From the NCBI RefSeq assembly GCF_000421605.1, contig NZ_ATXI01000010.1, forward strand, positions 1 to 64,000: a stretch of DNA of 64,000 nucleotides, written 5' to 3'. Position 1 is the stretch's first letter. Each line of letters opens with the position of its first letter. Position numbers and translations under genes: made by a program. Source of the stretch: Thermodesulfobacterium thermophilum DSM 1276 (GTDB lineage: Bacteria; Desulfobacterota; Thermodesulfobacteria; Thermodesulfobacteriales; Thermodesulfobacteriaceae). The notes beneath the pieces were generated by a model. The model was given only the letters and a program-made list of their open reading frames with translations, was not told the origin of the DNA and did no database searches. Shown here one piece after another: positions 56,301 through 64,000 of this stretch.

Positions 56301-57746
56301 ATGGTAGATTTTGAGAAGATCATAAAAAACTTAAATTTTGCTGAGTGTGCTTTAGATTTAGGCTTGTATGTGATGGTTCTGGAACAGGATAAGGTGGTCT
56401 ATTTAAATAAAGTGGCTGAAGAAAATTTAGGTTATCCTAAGGAAGAAATCGCAGGAAAAGGAATAGGGAGCTTGTTAGTTTCTTCTCCTAACTTTATGAC
56501 AGAACTAAAAAAAGAACTTTTAAAAAAGCATAAACAAAAGACGATGGTTAAGTTTTTAACCAGACAGGGGAAGGTTGTTACTTTGGAGGCTTTATTTTAC
56601 AAGGTAGAGTTGACCCCACAGGAAACCCTCATTTTGATGGTAGGGAAAGACACCGAAGAGTTGATAGAATTAAGAGCCAAGATAGAAGAGTTGGAAAAAA
56701 ATCAACGGTTTTCCGAGTTTTTAAGAAGCTTAGTCCATGATTTTAACAACATTCTGCAAAATACCCTTAAGTACTTAAAAAACATAGAGGAAAACGTAGA
56801 CAAACCAGAAGAGGTTAAAAGGTATAAGTTTTTGGCAGAAAAAACCTTAAAATCTTGGATTGACCTTAACCGTTTGCTTATAGATTATACCAAAGGAATA
56901 AGAGATGTCCTTTCTTCCCAGTTAGAAATAGTTTCTTTTTTAAAAAACAATTTAGATATTTTTCAGATCATTGCCGGACCTAAAATTCAGATACAGCTCT
57001 CTTTAGGGTCTTTAGTAAACGTTTTTGTCCCAGGAGAAGAAACCTTTTGGAGGTATATCTTTTTAAATTTTATAAGCAATGCTAAGGATGCCATCGAAGA
57101 CGAAGGAGAGATAGAAATAGCACTATCTTTAAAAACCCTTGAAAAGAAATACTTGATAATCAAGATAAAAGATAACGGATGTGGTATACCTGAAGAAAAC
57201 TTAGAAAAAATTTTTATGCCCTTTTTTACTACCAGAAAGGAAAGCAGTGGCTTAGGCCTATTTTTGGTAAAAAATCATATCACAAGTTTGGGGGGAAATT
57301 TAGAGGTAGAAAGCAAGGTTAACGTAGGCACAACCTTTAAGATTTGGGTCCCTGCGCTGGGTGTGACCTTATTAAGCCCGTTGAAAAAATCGGAGATCAA
57401 AAAACTTAAAATCATCCTTCTGGAAGACGAACCAGAAATTTTAACAAGTATGCAAGAAATATTGGAAGGAGAAGGTCATCAAGTTTGGGCTTTTTCTAAC
57501 TATGAAGAATTAGAAAAAAACCTTGATAAAATTTCTTCTCCAGACCTTCTTATTACCGACTATCATATGCCAGGAATAAAAGGGTTTGAAGTCTACCAGA
57601 ATTTAAAACAAAAATTTCCAGACCTAAAGGTTTTGTTTTTGACAGGAGATTTGTTGTCTCTGGCAGAACTTCCCAGTTTTAAACTGCTTTTAAAACCCTT
57701 TACTGTAGAACAACTCTTGGCTAAGATTGAAGAAGTTATGCTATGA
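56301..57746 (+). CDS. Hybrid PAS sensor histidine kinase with receiver domain
   Basis: A 481-residue soluble hybrid kinase. An N-terminal PAS domain (about 10-125; VMVLEQDKVVYLNKVAEENLGYPKEEIAGKG) is followed by a phospho-acceptor helix SLVHDFNNILQNTLKYL (about residue 150), an HATPase domain (FISNAKDAIE, IKDNGCGIPEENLEKIFMPFFTTRKESSGLGLFLVKNHI) and a C-terminal receiver domain (IILLEDEPEILTSMQEIL; phospho-Asp in LLITDYHMPG). No DNA-binding output domain is present. Signal unknown. Its stop overlaps the xer start by 4 bases. Confidence 0.92.
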   Translation: MVDFEKIIKNLNFAECALDLGLYVMVLEQDKVVYLNKVAEENLGYPKEEIAGKGIGSLLVSSPNFMTELKKELLKKHKQKTMVKFLTRQGKVVTLEALFYKVELTPQETLILMVGKDTEELIELRAKIEELEKNQRFSEFLRSLVHDFNNILQNTLKYLKNIEENVDKPEEVKRYKFLAEKTLKSWIDLNRLLIDYTKGIRDVLSSQLEIVSFLKNNLDIFQIIAGPKIQIQLSLGSLVNVFVPGEETFWRYIFLNFISNAKDAIEDEGEIEIALSLKTLEKKYLIIKIKDNGCGIPEENLEKIFMPFFTTRKESSGLGLFLVKNHITSLGGNLEVESKVNVGTTFKIWVPALGVTLLSPLKKSEIKKLKIILLEDEPEILTSMQEILEGEGHQVWAFSNYEELEKNLDKISSPDLLITDYHMPGIKGFEVYQNLKQKFPDLKVLFLTGDLLSLAELPSFKLLLKPFTVEQLLAKIEEVML

Positions 57747-58639
57747 ACCGATGGTTAGAGGAGTTTTTAAAATATTTAGAAGTAGAGAAAAACTATTCAC
57801 CTCAGACTTTAAAGGCCTATAAAAAGGATTTAGAAGATTTTTTAAATCATTACCAGGCTTTAAACATAAAAGATTTTAAACATTTACAGCCTTTTCATCT
57901 AAGGCTTTATCTTGCGCACCTTAAAAAAACTAAAAAAGAACCTACTACCATCGCAAGGAAGGTAAGTGCTTTGAGAAGCTTTTTTAGGTTTCTTTCCAAA
58001 AAAAAGGTCATACCTAAAAACTTAATCCATTATCTCTCAACCCCTCGGGTCTTAAAAAAATTCCCTCGTGTTCCTACCGAAGAAGAACTGAACCAGATGA
58101 TAGAACAGGTAAAAGAGGATAACTTTCTTGGGCTTAGAAACAGAACGATTTTAGAACTTGGTTATGGCTGTGGTTTAAGGGTAGGGGAGCTTACCAATCT
58201 AACACTGAACCAGCTAAACCTGCAACTTAGGTTTTTAAGGGTCATAGGGAAGGGGAATAAAGAAAGGATGATCCCCTTTGGCAAGAAGGCACAACAGCTG
58301 TTAGAAAGATATCTGAGAGAAAGAGAAAAAGTACTTTTAAACTTAGGAAAAAATCATGAGTTTGTGTTTATCAACTCAAAGGGAGACAAGTTAACCGACC
58401 GAGGGGTTAGATACATACTTAAGACCTTAGGAAAAAGTTATGGAATAGAATACCTTCATCCTCATACTTTAAGACATTCTTTTGCTACCCATCTTTTAAA
58501 CTCAGGGGCTGATCTTAGGGCTATTCAGGAACTTTTGGGACATGCTTCCCTTCTTACCACAGAAAGATACACCAAGGTTAGTTATGAACATCTACTCAAA
58601 GTCTATCTTAAGTCCCATCCCCGGGCTAAAAAGGAATAA
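57743..58639 (+). CDS. XerC/XerD-type tyrosine recombinase
   Basis: A 298-residue site-specific recombinase. The N-terminal SAM-like DNA-binding domain (about 1-90) and the catalytic Arg in GYGCGLRVGELTNL, Lys in RVIGKGNKERMIP, HTLRHSFATHLL (HxxR), LGHASLLTTERY with the nucleophile Tyr are all present. Length and motifs fit XerC/XerD, which resolve chromosome dimers at dif, rather than a phage integrase. No dif-like site was recognised nearby. Confidence 0.93.
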   Translation: MNRWLEEFLKYLEVEKNYSPQTLKAYKKDLEDFLNHYQALNIKDFKHLQPFHLRLYLAHLKKTKKEPTTIARKVSALRSFFRFLSKKKVIPKNLIHYLSTPRVLKKFPRVPTEEELNQMIEQVKEDNFLGLRNRTILELGYGCGLRVGELTNLTLNQLNLQLRFLRVIGKGNKERMIPFGKKAQQLLERYLREREKVLLNLGKNHEFVFINSKGDKLTDRGVRYILKTLGKSYGIEYLHPHTLRHSFATHLLNSGADLRAIQELLGHASLLTTERYTKVSYEHLLKVYLKSHPRAKKE

Positions 58640-58657
58640 CCTGTAAAATCCATTTTC

Positions 58658-58696
58658 TTGATCTAAGTCAAAGAATTTTAAAAGATTTTTTATATT
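58658..58696 (+). promoter_or_regulatory. DNR/FNR-type operator and -10 of the nrfHA operon
   Basis: TTGATCTAAGTCAA (58658-58671) matches the TTGAT-N4-GTCAA form described for DNR/NnrR and differs by one base from the FNR box TTGAT-N4-ATCAA. A -10 TATATT (58691-58696) follows. The start near 58703 puts the operator centre close to -39, near the -41.5 position of class II activators. Confidence 0.65.
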
Positions 58697-58739
58697 TAGA
58701 ATTTTATAGGAAGATGCTTAAATCTTCTAAGGGGGCCTT

Positions 58740-59189
58740 ATGAAAAATAAGGTAGCTATAGGGGTAGTTTTCTTAGGGGTGGTTTTGTTTGTGGGTTTGT
58801 TAGGTATGCCTAAGCTTGTTGCCTATACCAGTAAAAATTCCTATTGCGCAAGTTGTCATGTGATGGAAGACCAAAGTCTATCTTTAAGAAAATCCGGGTT
58901 GCATAATCAACTTAATTGCATAGACTGCCATCTTCCTCATGACAATAAACTCAGACATTATTTTTGGAAAGGTGTTGACGGAACTAAGGATTTGGTAAAG
59001 TTTCACCTAAATCTTATACCAGAGGAAATTACCCTATCTTCTCATGGTAAAGTTTTGGTTCAGGAAAATTGTATAAGGTGTCATCAAGATATGGTTTCTA
59101 TGATAAACGTGAAAGACAGAAACTGCTGGGAATGTCATGTAAAGGTAAGACATAAATTGAGTAGCAGTTTAGAAGTTTTAGAAAAATAA
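58740..59189 (+). CDS. nrfH: NrfH-type tetrahaem membrane cytochrome c
   Basis: A 149-residue NapC/NirT-family quinol dehydrogenase that passes electrons from menaquinol to NrfA. An N-terminal helix (about 4-22) anchors it; four CxxCH haem motifs lie at C36-H40, C60-H64, C111-H115 and C129-H133. C39-H40-V-M42 gives the CxxCHxM form known for the first haem of Desulfovibrio NrfH. It ends 18 bases before nrfA. Confidence 0.95.
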   Translation: MKNKVAIGVVFLGVVLFVGLLGMPKLVAYTSKNSYCASCHVMEDQSLSLRKSGLHNQLNCIDCHLPHDNKLRHYFWKGVDGTKDLVKFHLNLIPEEITLSSHGKVLVQENCIRCHQDMVSMINVKDRNCWECHVKVRHKLSSSLEVLEK

Positions 59190-59207
59190 AATATAAGGGG
59201 GGATAAG

Positions 59208-60686
59208 ATGAAACGAAAGTCTTTGTGGTTAGGGTTAACCCTTATGGGGTTGGTTTCTTTGGTAGCAGGTTGTAAACCTCCTGAAAAAGCAAAAGATTTC
59301 CGTCAGGAAGCTTTTAAGATAGCTGAAAATGAGGTAGACCCAGAGGTATGGGGAAAAGCTTTCCCTCTTCACTATGAAATGTGGAAAAAAGAGTCTGAAC
59401 CTACTCCTGCAGGCTTAAGCAAGTATAAGAGAGGTTGGGATACTGATAAAATAGTGTATGATAAACTTTCAGAGTTTCCTTTTTTGGCTGTGCTTTATAA
59501 TGGCTGGGGTTTTGGTATAGAGTATAACGAACCAAGATCACATTATTACAGGATGATAGACATTCAAGAGATAGACCCTTCAAGGCCTAAACCTGGAGGA
59601 GTTTGTCTGACCTGTAAGACTCCCTATGCTGCTGACCTTGAAAAACAGTATGGGGCTAAATATTACCATACGCCTATTAAAGAAGTCGTGAGTTGGATAC
59701 CAGAAAAACACAGAAAACTTGGTGGCTCTTGTTTAGATTGTCATGACCCTAAAACGATGAATCTCCATATAAGATGGGCATTTACTTTAGGGAAGGCTTT
59801 AAAGGATTTAGGAATAGATGAAAAATGGTTAACCCATCAACAGATGAGAAGTTTGGTGTGTGCTCAATGCCATGTTACCTACGTAATCCCAAGGGACCAG
59901 GATATGAAGCCTACAGGTATCTTTTTCCCCTGGCAAGGCAGTAAATGGGGAGATATCAGTATAGAAAACATCATCAAGGTTCTAAAGAGCAACCCAGCTT
60001 ATGGAGAGTGGAAACAGGCGGTTACAGGGTTTAAGTTAGCTTTTATCAGACATCCTGAGTTTGAGCTTTATTCAAGAAACTCGGTGCACTGGAATGCAGG
60101 GGTTTCTTGTGCTGATTGTCATATGCCTTACAAAAGGATGGGAAGTTATAAGGTAAGTGAACACAGAGTAATGAGTCCTCTAAAAGATAACATGAGGTCT
60201 TGTAAACAATGCCATCCTCAAAGTGCTGATTGGTTAAAACAGCAAGTGATTGCCATTCAGGATAGGACGATTTCTGCCTACATAAGGGCAGGATATCAGA
60301 CAGCAGTAGCAGCCAAACTTTTTGAGAAGGTGCATCTGGCTCAAACTCAAGGGAAGACCATAGACCAGACTTTATACAACAAAGCTAAGGACCTTTATTT
60401 AGAAGCTATCTATAGGGTAATCTTTGTAGGAGCAGAAAATTCAGTAGGGTTTCACAACCCCACAGAGGCTATGAGGATTTTAACCGATGCTTTAGGATTT
60501 GCCTCTAAGTCAGAAGCTATTTTGAGAACAGTTCTTGCTAAAGCAGGAGTAGAGGTTCCTGCAAAAATAGACCTTGAGATTTCTAAATATATTAACAACA
60601 GAGGTGAAAAGAAACTTAACTTTAGGCCAGAGCAGGAGTTCAAAGACCCCTTTGGAATACAACAACTTTTTGAAGGGATGCTTTAA
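59208..60686 (+). CDS. nrfA: Ammonia-forming cytochrome c nitrite reductase
   Basis: A 492-residue periplasmic pentahaem nitrite reductase that makes ammonium from nitrite with six electrons. A signal sequence ends in VAGC, a lipobox, so it may be lipid-anchored. The catalytic haem motif is CLTCK (C133-K137), the special CxxCK of NrfA; four CxxCH motifs follow at C175, C218, C301 and C332. RHPEFELYSRNSVHW holds further ligands. The ribosome-binding site is GGGGGG. A terminator follows directly. Confidence 0.97.
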   Translation: MKRKSLWLGLTLMGLVSLVAGCKPPEKAKDFRQEAFKIAENEVDPEVWGKAFPLHYEMWKKESEPTPAGLSKYKRGWDTDKIVYDKLSEFPFLAVLYNGWGFGIEYNEPRSHYYRMIDIQEIDPSRPKPGGVCLTCKTPYAADLEKQYGAKYYHTPIKEVVSWIPEKHRKLGGSCLDCHDPKTMNLHIRWAFTLGKALKDLGIDEKWLTHQQMRSLVCAQCHVTYVIPRDQDMKPTGIFFPWQGSKWGDISIENIIKVLKSNPAYGEWKQAVTGFKLAFIRHPEFELYSRNSVHWNAGVSCADCHMPYKRMGSYKVSEHRVMSPLKDNMRSCKQCHPQSADWLKQQVIAIQDRTISAYIRAGYQTAVAAKLFEKVHLAQTQGKTIDQTLYNKAKDLYLEAIYRVIFVGAENSVGFHNPTEAMRILTDALGFASKSEAILRTVLAKAGVEVPAKIDLEISKYINNRGEKKLNFRPEQEFKDPFGIQQLFEGML

Positions 60687-60693
60687 GATAAAC

Positions 60694-60717
60694 AAGGGGG
60701 GAGAAATCCCCCCTTTT
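60694..60717 (+). terminator. Terminator of the nrfHA operon
   Basis: An 8-bp stem AAGGGGGG (60694-60701) / CCCCCCTT (60708-60715) with a 6-base loop and T tail, 8 bases after the nrfA stop. Confidence 0.9.
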
Positions 60718-60729
60718 ATAATTATTTTA

Positions 60730-61317
60730 TTAAGGTTCAATTTTTGTTCCTAAGAGTTCAAGAAATTTAGCCATCCACCAAGGATGAGCCGTCCAGGCGG
60801 GGGCAGTAACAATATTTCCGTCTACGCATACGTTAGTAAAGGTTTCGTTTACGTCACACCATATCCCACCAGCAAGCACTATTTCAGCTTTTACTGCTGG
60901 ATAAGCCGTAAGTTTTTTACCTCTTATCACGTCTGCTGCGGTAAGTAGTTGAGGCCCATGACATATGGCTGCGATGGGTTTGTTTTTTTCGGCAAAGTGT
61001 TTGACTATCTGGATGATTTTGTCGTTCAACCTTAAATATTCAGGAGCTCTTCCTCCAGGTATTACAAGGCCATCATAATCTTCTGGGTTTATACTATCAA
61101 AATCTGCGGTGATCCTAAAGTTGTGACCCCTTCTTTCTAAATAGGTTTGGTCTCCCTCAAAATCGTGGACTGCTGTTTTTACCACATCTCCAGGTTTTTT
61201 CCCAGGACACACTGCATCGACCTGATGCCCCACCATCTGAAGCATCTGAAATGGAACCATAGCTTCATAATCTTCCACATAGTCTCCCACCAACATCAGT
61301 ATCCTTTTGGCCCCCAT
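60730..61317 (-). CDS. DJ-1/PfpI-family protein
   Basis: A 195-residue protein of the PfpI/DJ-1 superfamily. The nucleophile elbow AAICHGPQLLTAADV holds the reactive Cys with His beside it; DGLVIPGGRAPEYLR and TAPAWTAHPWWMAKFLE are also conserved. PfpI-type members are intracellular proteases, others are glyoxalases or deglycases; which one is not decidable. It lies divergent from the initiator tRNA. Confidence 0.9.
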   Translation of the reverse strand: MGAKRILMLVGDYVEDYEAMVPFQMLQMVGHQVDAVCPGKKPGDVVKTAVHDFEGDQTYLERRGHNFRITADFDSINPEDYDGLVIPGGRAPEYLRLNDKIIQIVKHFAEKNKPIAAICHGPQLLTAADVIRGKKLTAYPAVKAEIVLAGGIWCDVNETFTNVCVDGNIVTAPAWTAHPWWMAKFLELLGTKIEP

Positions 61318-61409
61318 AACCTTACCCCCTTGTCAGGTATTTTTTAAAAAAAGATAAAATTAGAAAAGATTCTTTCAAGGTTTTTAATCATAAAAAACCT
61401 CTTTAAGCC

Positions 61410-61439
61410 TTGACATATTTAAAACTTTTATTATATTAT
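61410..61439 (+). promoter_or_regulatory. Promoter of initiator tRNA-Met
   Basis: TTGACA (61410-61415) followed by TATATT (61432-61437, 16-base spacer) or TATTAT (61434-61439, 18-base spacer). Transcription would begin near 61446, about 12 bases before the tRNA. Confidence 0.75.
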
Positions 61440-61458
61440 AAAGCACAGGTTGAAAGAT

Positions 61459-61535
<77 letters not shown>

Positions 61536-61640
61536 ATTTGTTTCTCTATCTGTAAACATTCTTACCAGGGGTTAAAAGCCTTACTTAGGTCTTCTTTTAT
61601 ACATAAAATATACATAAAAATTTTCGAAGAGGATTAGAAA

Positions 61641-62684
61641 GTGAAAAGTTTAGAGCGTATTAAAAAACAAGTGTTAAGGGCACTGGCTAAAGATAGGGCC
61701 TCTTTTTGGCAGCTGATAAACTATCAAGATGCTCATCTGGTAGATTTTTTGGAAGCTATCAAACAGCTTCTCCAGGAAGGTAAAATAAAATACGAAAAAC
61801 CTTATTTTTATCTTGCTGACGAGAGTTTACCAATTTTTCCATATGAAAGTCCAGGATGTCTTTTCTGCTCTCCCTTTGAACAAAGTCCTTTTTGGAGGCA
61901 GGTTTTAAAAGATTTTATAGAGATTACTAAGGACCGTCCTTTACCAACCAGTGATTTTGACCAGGGGTTTATAAAACCAGAAGATACGGTCAAAAGGACT
62001 GCTTTTATCTATGAAAGAGGTGATCTTGAAGGGACAGAGGTTTTTATCTTAGGAGATGACGATTTAATCTCTCTCAGTATGGCTCTTACTAAACTACCAA
62101 AAAGGATAGTGGTGGTAGAAATAGACGAAAGGATTAACAGATTTATCAAAGAAAAAGCAAACCTGATTGGTTATCAAAACATAGAGGTCTATAATTACAA
62201 CGTGATAGAAAAACTTCCTGCCGAGCTTTGTAAAAAGTTTGATATATTTGTCACAGACCCTGTAGAGACGCAGAAGGGGTTAAAACTTTTTGTAAACAGA
62301 TGTATCCAGTCTTTAAAAGGTGAGGGATCGGTGGGTTATATAGGGTTTACCCATCGAGAAGCTTCGTTAAAAAAATGGTATGACTTCCAAAAGTTTATCT
62401 TGGACTCAGGTTTTGTTTTAACTGATATTCTAAGGGATTTTACCACCTATCCTGAGGAAGAAAATCAATGGGAGGATTTTTACCGGACTTACAGGATTAT
62501 GAAAGAGTTTGAGTTGTCAATCCCGGAGGTAGATTGGTATAAGTCTTGTTTTGTTAGGTTTGAAGCTGTAGAAGATCCCAGGGTTTTAGACATAGAGGTT
62601 CCTGCTGATCTTGAAGAGCTTTATTTTGATGATGAATCCTGGGCAACTCCCTTACCTTCTTATTTAGAAAAAAATATAAAATAG
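61641..62684 (+). CDS. bpsA: BpsA-type branched-polyamine synthase
   Basis: A 347-residue aminopropyltransferase of the N4-bis(aminopropyl)spermidine synthase family (DUF43). An N-terminal winged helix (about 1-60) precedes a Rossmann-type domain with VFILGDDDLISLSMAL and the SAM-binding VVVEIDERINRFIKEKA; FDIFVTDPVETQKGL follows. The acidic GDDD motif is the active-site signature in the Thermococcus enzyme. It would add aminopropyl groups to spermidine to give branched tetra- or pentaamines, which protect nucleic acids in thermophiles. It starts with GTG? No: the frame begins with a GTG at 61641. efp follows after 10 bases. Confidence 0.88.
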   Translation: MKSLERIKKQVLRALAKDRASFWQLINYQDAHLVDFLEAIKQLLQEGKIKYEKPYFYLADESLPIFPYESPGCLFCSPFEQSPFWRQVLKDFIEITKDRPLPTSDFDQGFIKPEDTVKRTAFIYERGDLEGTEVFILGDDDLISLSMALTKLPKRIVVVEIDERINRFIKEKANLIGYQNIEVYNYNVIEKLPAELCKKFDIFVTDPVETQKGLKLFVNRCIQSLKGEGSVGYIGFTHREASLKKWYDFQKFILDSGFVLTDILRDFTTYPEEENQWEDFYRTYRIMKEFELSIPEVDWYKSCFVRFEAVEDPRVLDIEVPADLEELYFDDESWATPLPSYLEKNIK

Positions 62685-62694
62685 GGGTAAAGTT

Positions 62695-63258
62695 ATGGCT
62701 TATAGCACGTCAGATTTTAAGAGAGGTTTAAAAATAGAATGGGAAGGTAAACCCTATGAGATTTTAGAGTTTCAGCACGTTAAGGTGTCCAAAAACCAGC
62801 CTACGGTTAGAACCAGGTTAAAGGACTTGACTACCGGGAGGGTTTTTGAGGTAAACTTTCGTGCAGGAGAAAAGTTTGAAAAACCTGACTTACAAGAAAA
62901 GGAAATGCAGTTTTTATACAAAGAAAAAGGACAATATGTTTTCATGGATTTAGAGGATTATGACCAGGTTTATCTTAGAGAAGAAGATATAGGTCAGGCA
63001 GCAAAATTTCTCAAAGAAAACTTAAATGTTTATATCATCTATTATCGGGGGAAGGTGATAGGTATAGACCTCCCTAACATCGTAGAATTAGAGGTGGTAG
63101 AGACTGAGCCAGGGGTTAGAGGGGATACCGTTGGTTCTGCCACCAAGCCTGCTACCCTTGAAACCGGGGCTGTCATTCAAGTACCTCTTTTTATCAACAA
63201 AGGGGACAGGATTAAGGTAGACACCAGGACAGGAGAATATATCGAGAGGGCTGTATAA
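62695..63258 (+). CDS. efp: Translation elongation factor P
   Basis: A 187-residue three-barrel factor that helps ribosomes past polyproline. The start AYSTSDFKRGLKIEWEGKPYEILEFQHVK, the middle domain (EMQFLYKEKGQYVFMDLEDYDQV) and the C-terminal signature GVRGDTVGSATKPATLETGAVIQVPLFINKGD are standard. The tip loop is unusual: VSKNQP stands where most EF-P have PGKGxA, though the Lys that becomes modified in many bacteria is kept. No epmA, epmB or earP gene is in the window. The next gene begins immediately after its stop. Confidence 0.96.
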   Translation: MAYSTSDFKRGLKIEWEGKPYEILEFQHVKVSKNQPTVRTRLKDLTTGRVFEVNFRAGEKFEKPDLQEKEMQFLYKEKGQYVFMDLEDYDQVYLREEDIGQAAKFLKENLNVYIIYYRGKVIGIDLPNIVELEVVETEPGVRGDTVGSATKPATLETGAVIQVPLFINKGDRIKVDTRTGEYIERAV

Positions 63259-63471
63259 ATGCTTACTCTTAAAAAACTTCAAGAATTTAAAGAATACTTA
63301 GAAAGTGGAGCCTTTATAGAAGATTTTGAGATGAGACCTAAGGATGGCCAAGAAGAGATGTTAGATATGATAGAGACCCTTTTTCAGATTTGTGAGATAG
63401 CAGACGAGGTGATATCTAAACATTTTTACAGAAAATGGGGCGAAGAGTTGTTGAAAGGGTCTTCTGATTAG
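63259..63471 (+). CDS. Hypothetical small protein, 70 residues
   Basis: A short acidic, all-helical protein (LTLKKLQEFKEYLESGAFIEDFE, LDMIETLFQICEIADEVI). I do not recognise a family. It begins at the base after the efp stop and ends 2 bases before the next gene, so it is almost surely part of the bpsA-efp operon. Confidence 0.7.
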   Translation: MLTLKKLQEFKEYLESGAFIEDFEMRPKDGQEEMLDMIETLFQICEIADEVISKHFYRKWGEELLKGSSD

Positions 63472-63473
63472 AA

Positions 63474-63824
63474 ATGGTTTATTTTATAAGAGCAAGAAGT
63501 TATCATAAATATGCCCAAGATCTATTTAAAGACCTTCATCTTTATAAACAAAAGCCAGAGGAGTTTAGAAAAAAGGCTCAAGAGATTTTTCAAACAGGGC
63601 TTAAAGCCCTCTGGTCTCTTTCTCAGATAACCCCTCCAGATAATCCTCCATCTTTCCAAGAAATCTGGCAAAAAGCTATAGAAGCCATCGACCCAGAAGA
63701 CCAGGAAGCTCTTCTAAATATTAAAAGGATTACTTTTTCTGAAGAGCAAGATCTGGAAAAGGTCTATCAGTCTTTAAAGGATTTTTTAGCAATCCTTCAA
63801 AAAGCCCTCAAACCTATCCTTTAA
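63474..63824 (+). CDS. Hypothetical protein, 116 residues
   Basis: A helical, charged protein (YFIRARSYHKYAQDLFKDLHL, PEEFRKKAQEIFQTGLKALWSL). Helix-rich with an HEPN-like feel, but the Rx4-6H motif of HEPN RNases is not apparent, so this is no more than an impression. No signal peptide. It is the last complete gene of the window and is coupled to the 70-residue gene. Confidence 0.65.
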   Translation: MVYFIRARSYHKYAQDLFKDLHLYKQKPEEFRKKAQEIFQTGLKALWSLSQITPPDNPPSFQEIWQKAIEAIDPEDQEALLNIKRITFSEEQDLEKVYQSLKDFLAILQKALKPIL

Positions 63825-63904
63825 TCCATAGTTGCTGTTATTCTTGTGGTAAGAAAAATTTTTTTCTTGAATTTTTGTAATTCAATGTTATTGTGTGGGG
63901 AACT

Positions 63905-64000
63905 ATGAAAGATTTTTTACGGTCTTATAAATCTTACATTCTAATTCTGATTTTAGTTTTATTTGGCTGGGCTTTAGGTATCTGGTTTATCTGTTATAAC
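63905..64000 (+). CDS. Start of an unidentified membrane protein (cut by window edge)
   Basis: An open frame from the ATG at 63905 runs to the window end (32 codons). After KDFLRSYKS comes one hydrophobic helix (YILILILVLFGWALGIWFI), a signal anchor or signal peptide. GGGGA lies 4 bases upstream. The product cannot be named from this fragment. Confidence 0.6.
   Translation, partial: MKDFLRSYKSYILILILVLFGWALGIWFICYN

Overview
The window reads as a densely packed chromosomal segment of an anaerobic, probably thermophilic, Gram-negative bacterium. The best guess is a member of the Thermodesulfobacteria (Thermodesulfobacteriota). This assignment is inference from gene content: nitrite reductase NrfHA, an F420-/viologen-type NiFe hydrogenase, an Ahb-type siroheme decarboxylase subunit, archaeal-type PEP carboxylase, a BpsA-type branched-polyamine synthase, rhodaneses, a large acyl-CoA dehydratase activase, an outer-membrane porin, LptFG and a TonB system. 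Genes are tightly spaced, often with 4-base ATGA overlaps. Promoters are TTGACA-type and terminators are clear GC hairpins. I saw no insertion sequence, prophage or CRISPR array.

Layout. 1-1206: the end of a hydrogenase large subunit and its maturation protease. 1181-3464: a phosphate transporter operon (CBS, DUF47/PhoU-like, PiT) and tRNA-Val. 3559-7089: an unknown protein, an exported multi-rhodanese gene with an in-frame TGA, and yifB/comM. 7169-9081: an F0-only ATP synthase operon (atpZ-atpI-atpB-atpE) with no F1 genes. 9207-13406: a 1399-residue BcrAD/BadFG-type activase. 13609-15805: two RNA methyltransferases and tRNA-Phe. 16118-19857: an Rrf2 regulator, a lone fumarase beta subunit, a UPF0280 protein and a strongly expressed porin. 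19892-21744: trmN6-like and hemW. 21867-29184: a long plus-strand run, lptF-lptG-acpP-fabF-rpiB-acpS-nnr-PilZ-pilD. 29181-32300: an NtrY-like kinase, DUF4390 and a siroheme decarboxylase subunit. 32632-34941: exbB-exbD-tonB and an exported nuclease. 34938-40999: serS, ribBA, murJ, a phosphohexomutase and a DUF721 protein. 41084-51560: a minus-strand series with a small Lys/Ala-rich exported protein, an interrupted nitronate monooxygenase, nadA, a PHP phosphoesterase, pyrG, an M24 peptidase, mltB, aconitase, an unknown gene and ispD. 51631-54790: aroC, archaeal-type ppcA, DUF4911 and a cold-shock protein. 55019-60717: MFS, a hybrid kinase, xer and nrfHA. 60730-64000: a DJ-1/PfpI protein, initiator tRNA, bpsA, efp, two small unknown genes and one partial gene.

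Most interesting point. The rhodanese gene (minus strand, 5443-4145) is split by an in-frame TGA at 4922-4924. The codon falls where homologues have the second Cys of the active-site loop (C-x4-C, here C-E-G-P-R-TGA). The reading frame continues without a break into the rest of the fold. A GC-rich hairpin follows, with a loop that begins GGUC 17 nt after the TGA, matching the spacing and loop start of the E. coli fdhF SECIS element as I remember it. I read this as a selenocysteine-containing rhodanese. The same gene also has a probable one-base frameshift in its signal peptide (5510), so decay or sequence error must be excluded. A second gene, a nitronate monooxygenase (42556-41444), also continues for 141 codons past an in-frame TGA at 41870-41872. 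There the case for selenocysteine is much weaker.

How the genes work together. NrfHA is a respiratory nitrite-to-ammonium module with a DNR/FNR-type box at its promoter. Its haem could come from the siroheme/Ahb route. Aconitase, fumarase beta and PEP carboxylase are part of central carbon metabolism, the hydrogenase supplies electrons, and the F0 operon needs F1 partners encoded elsewhere.
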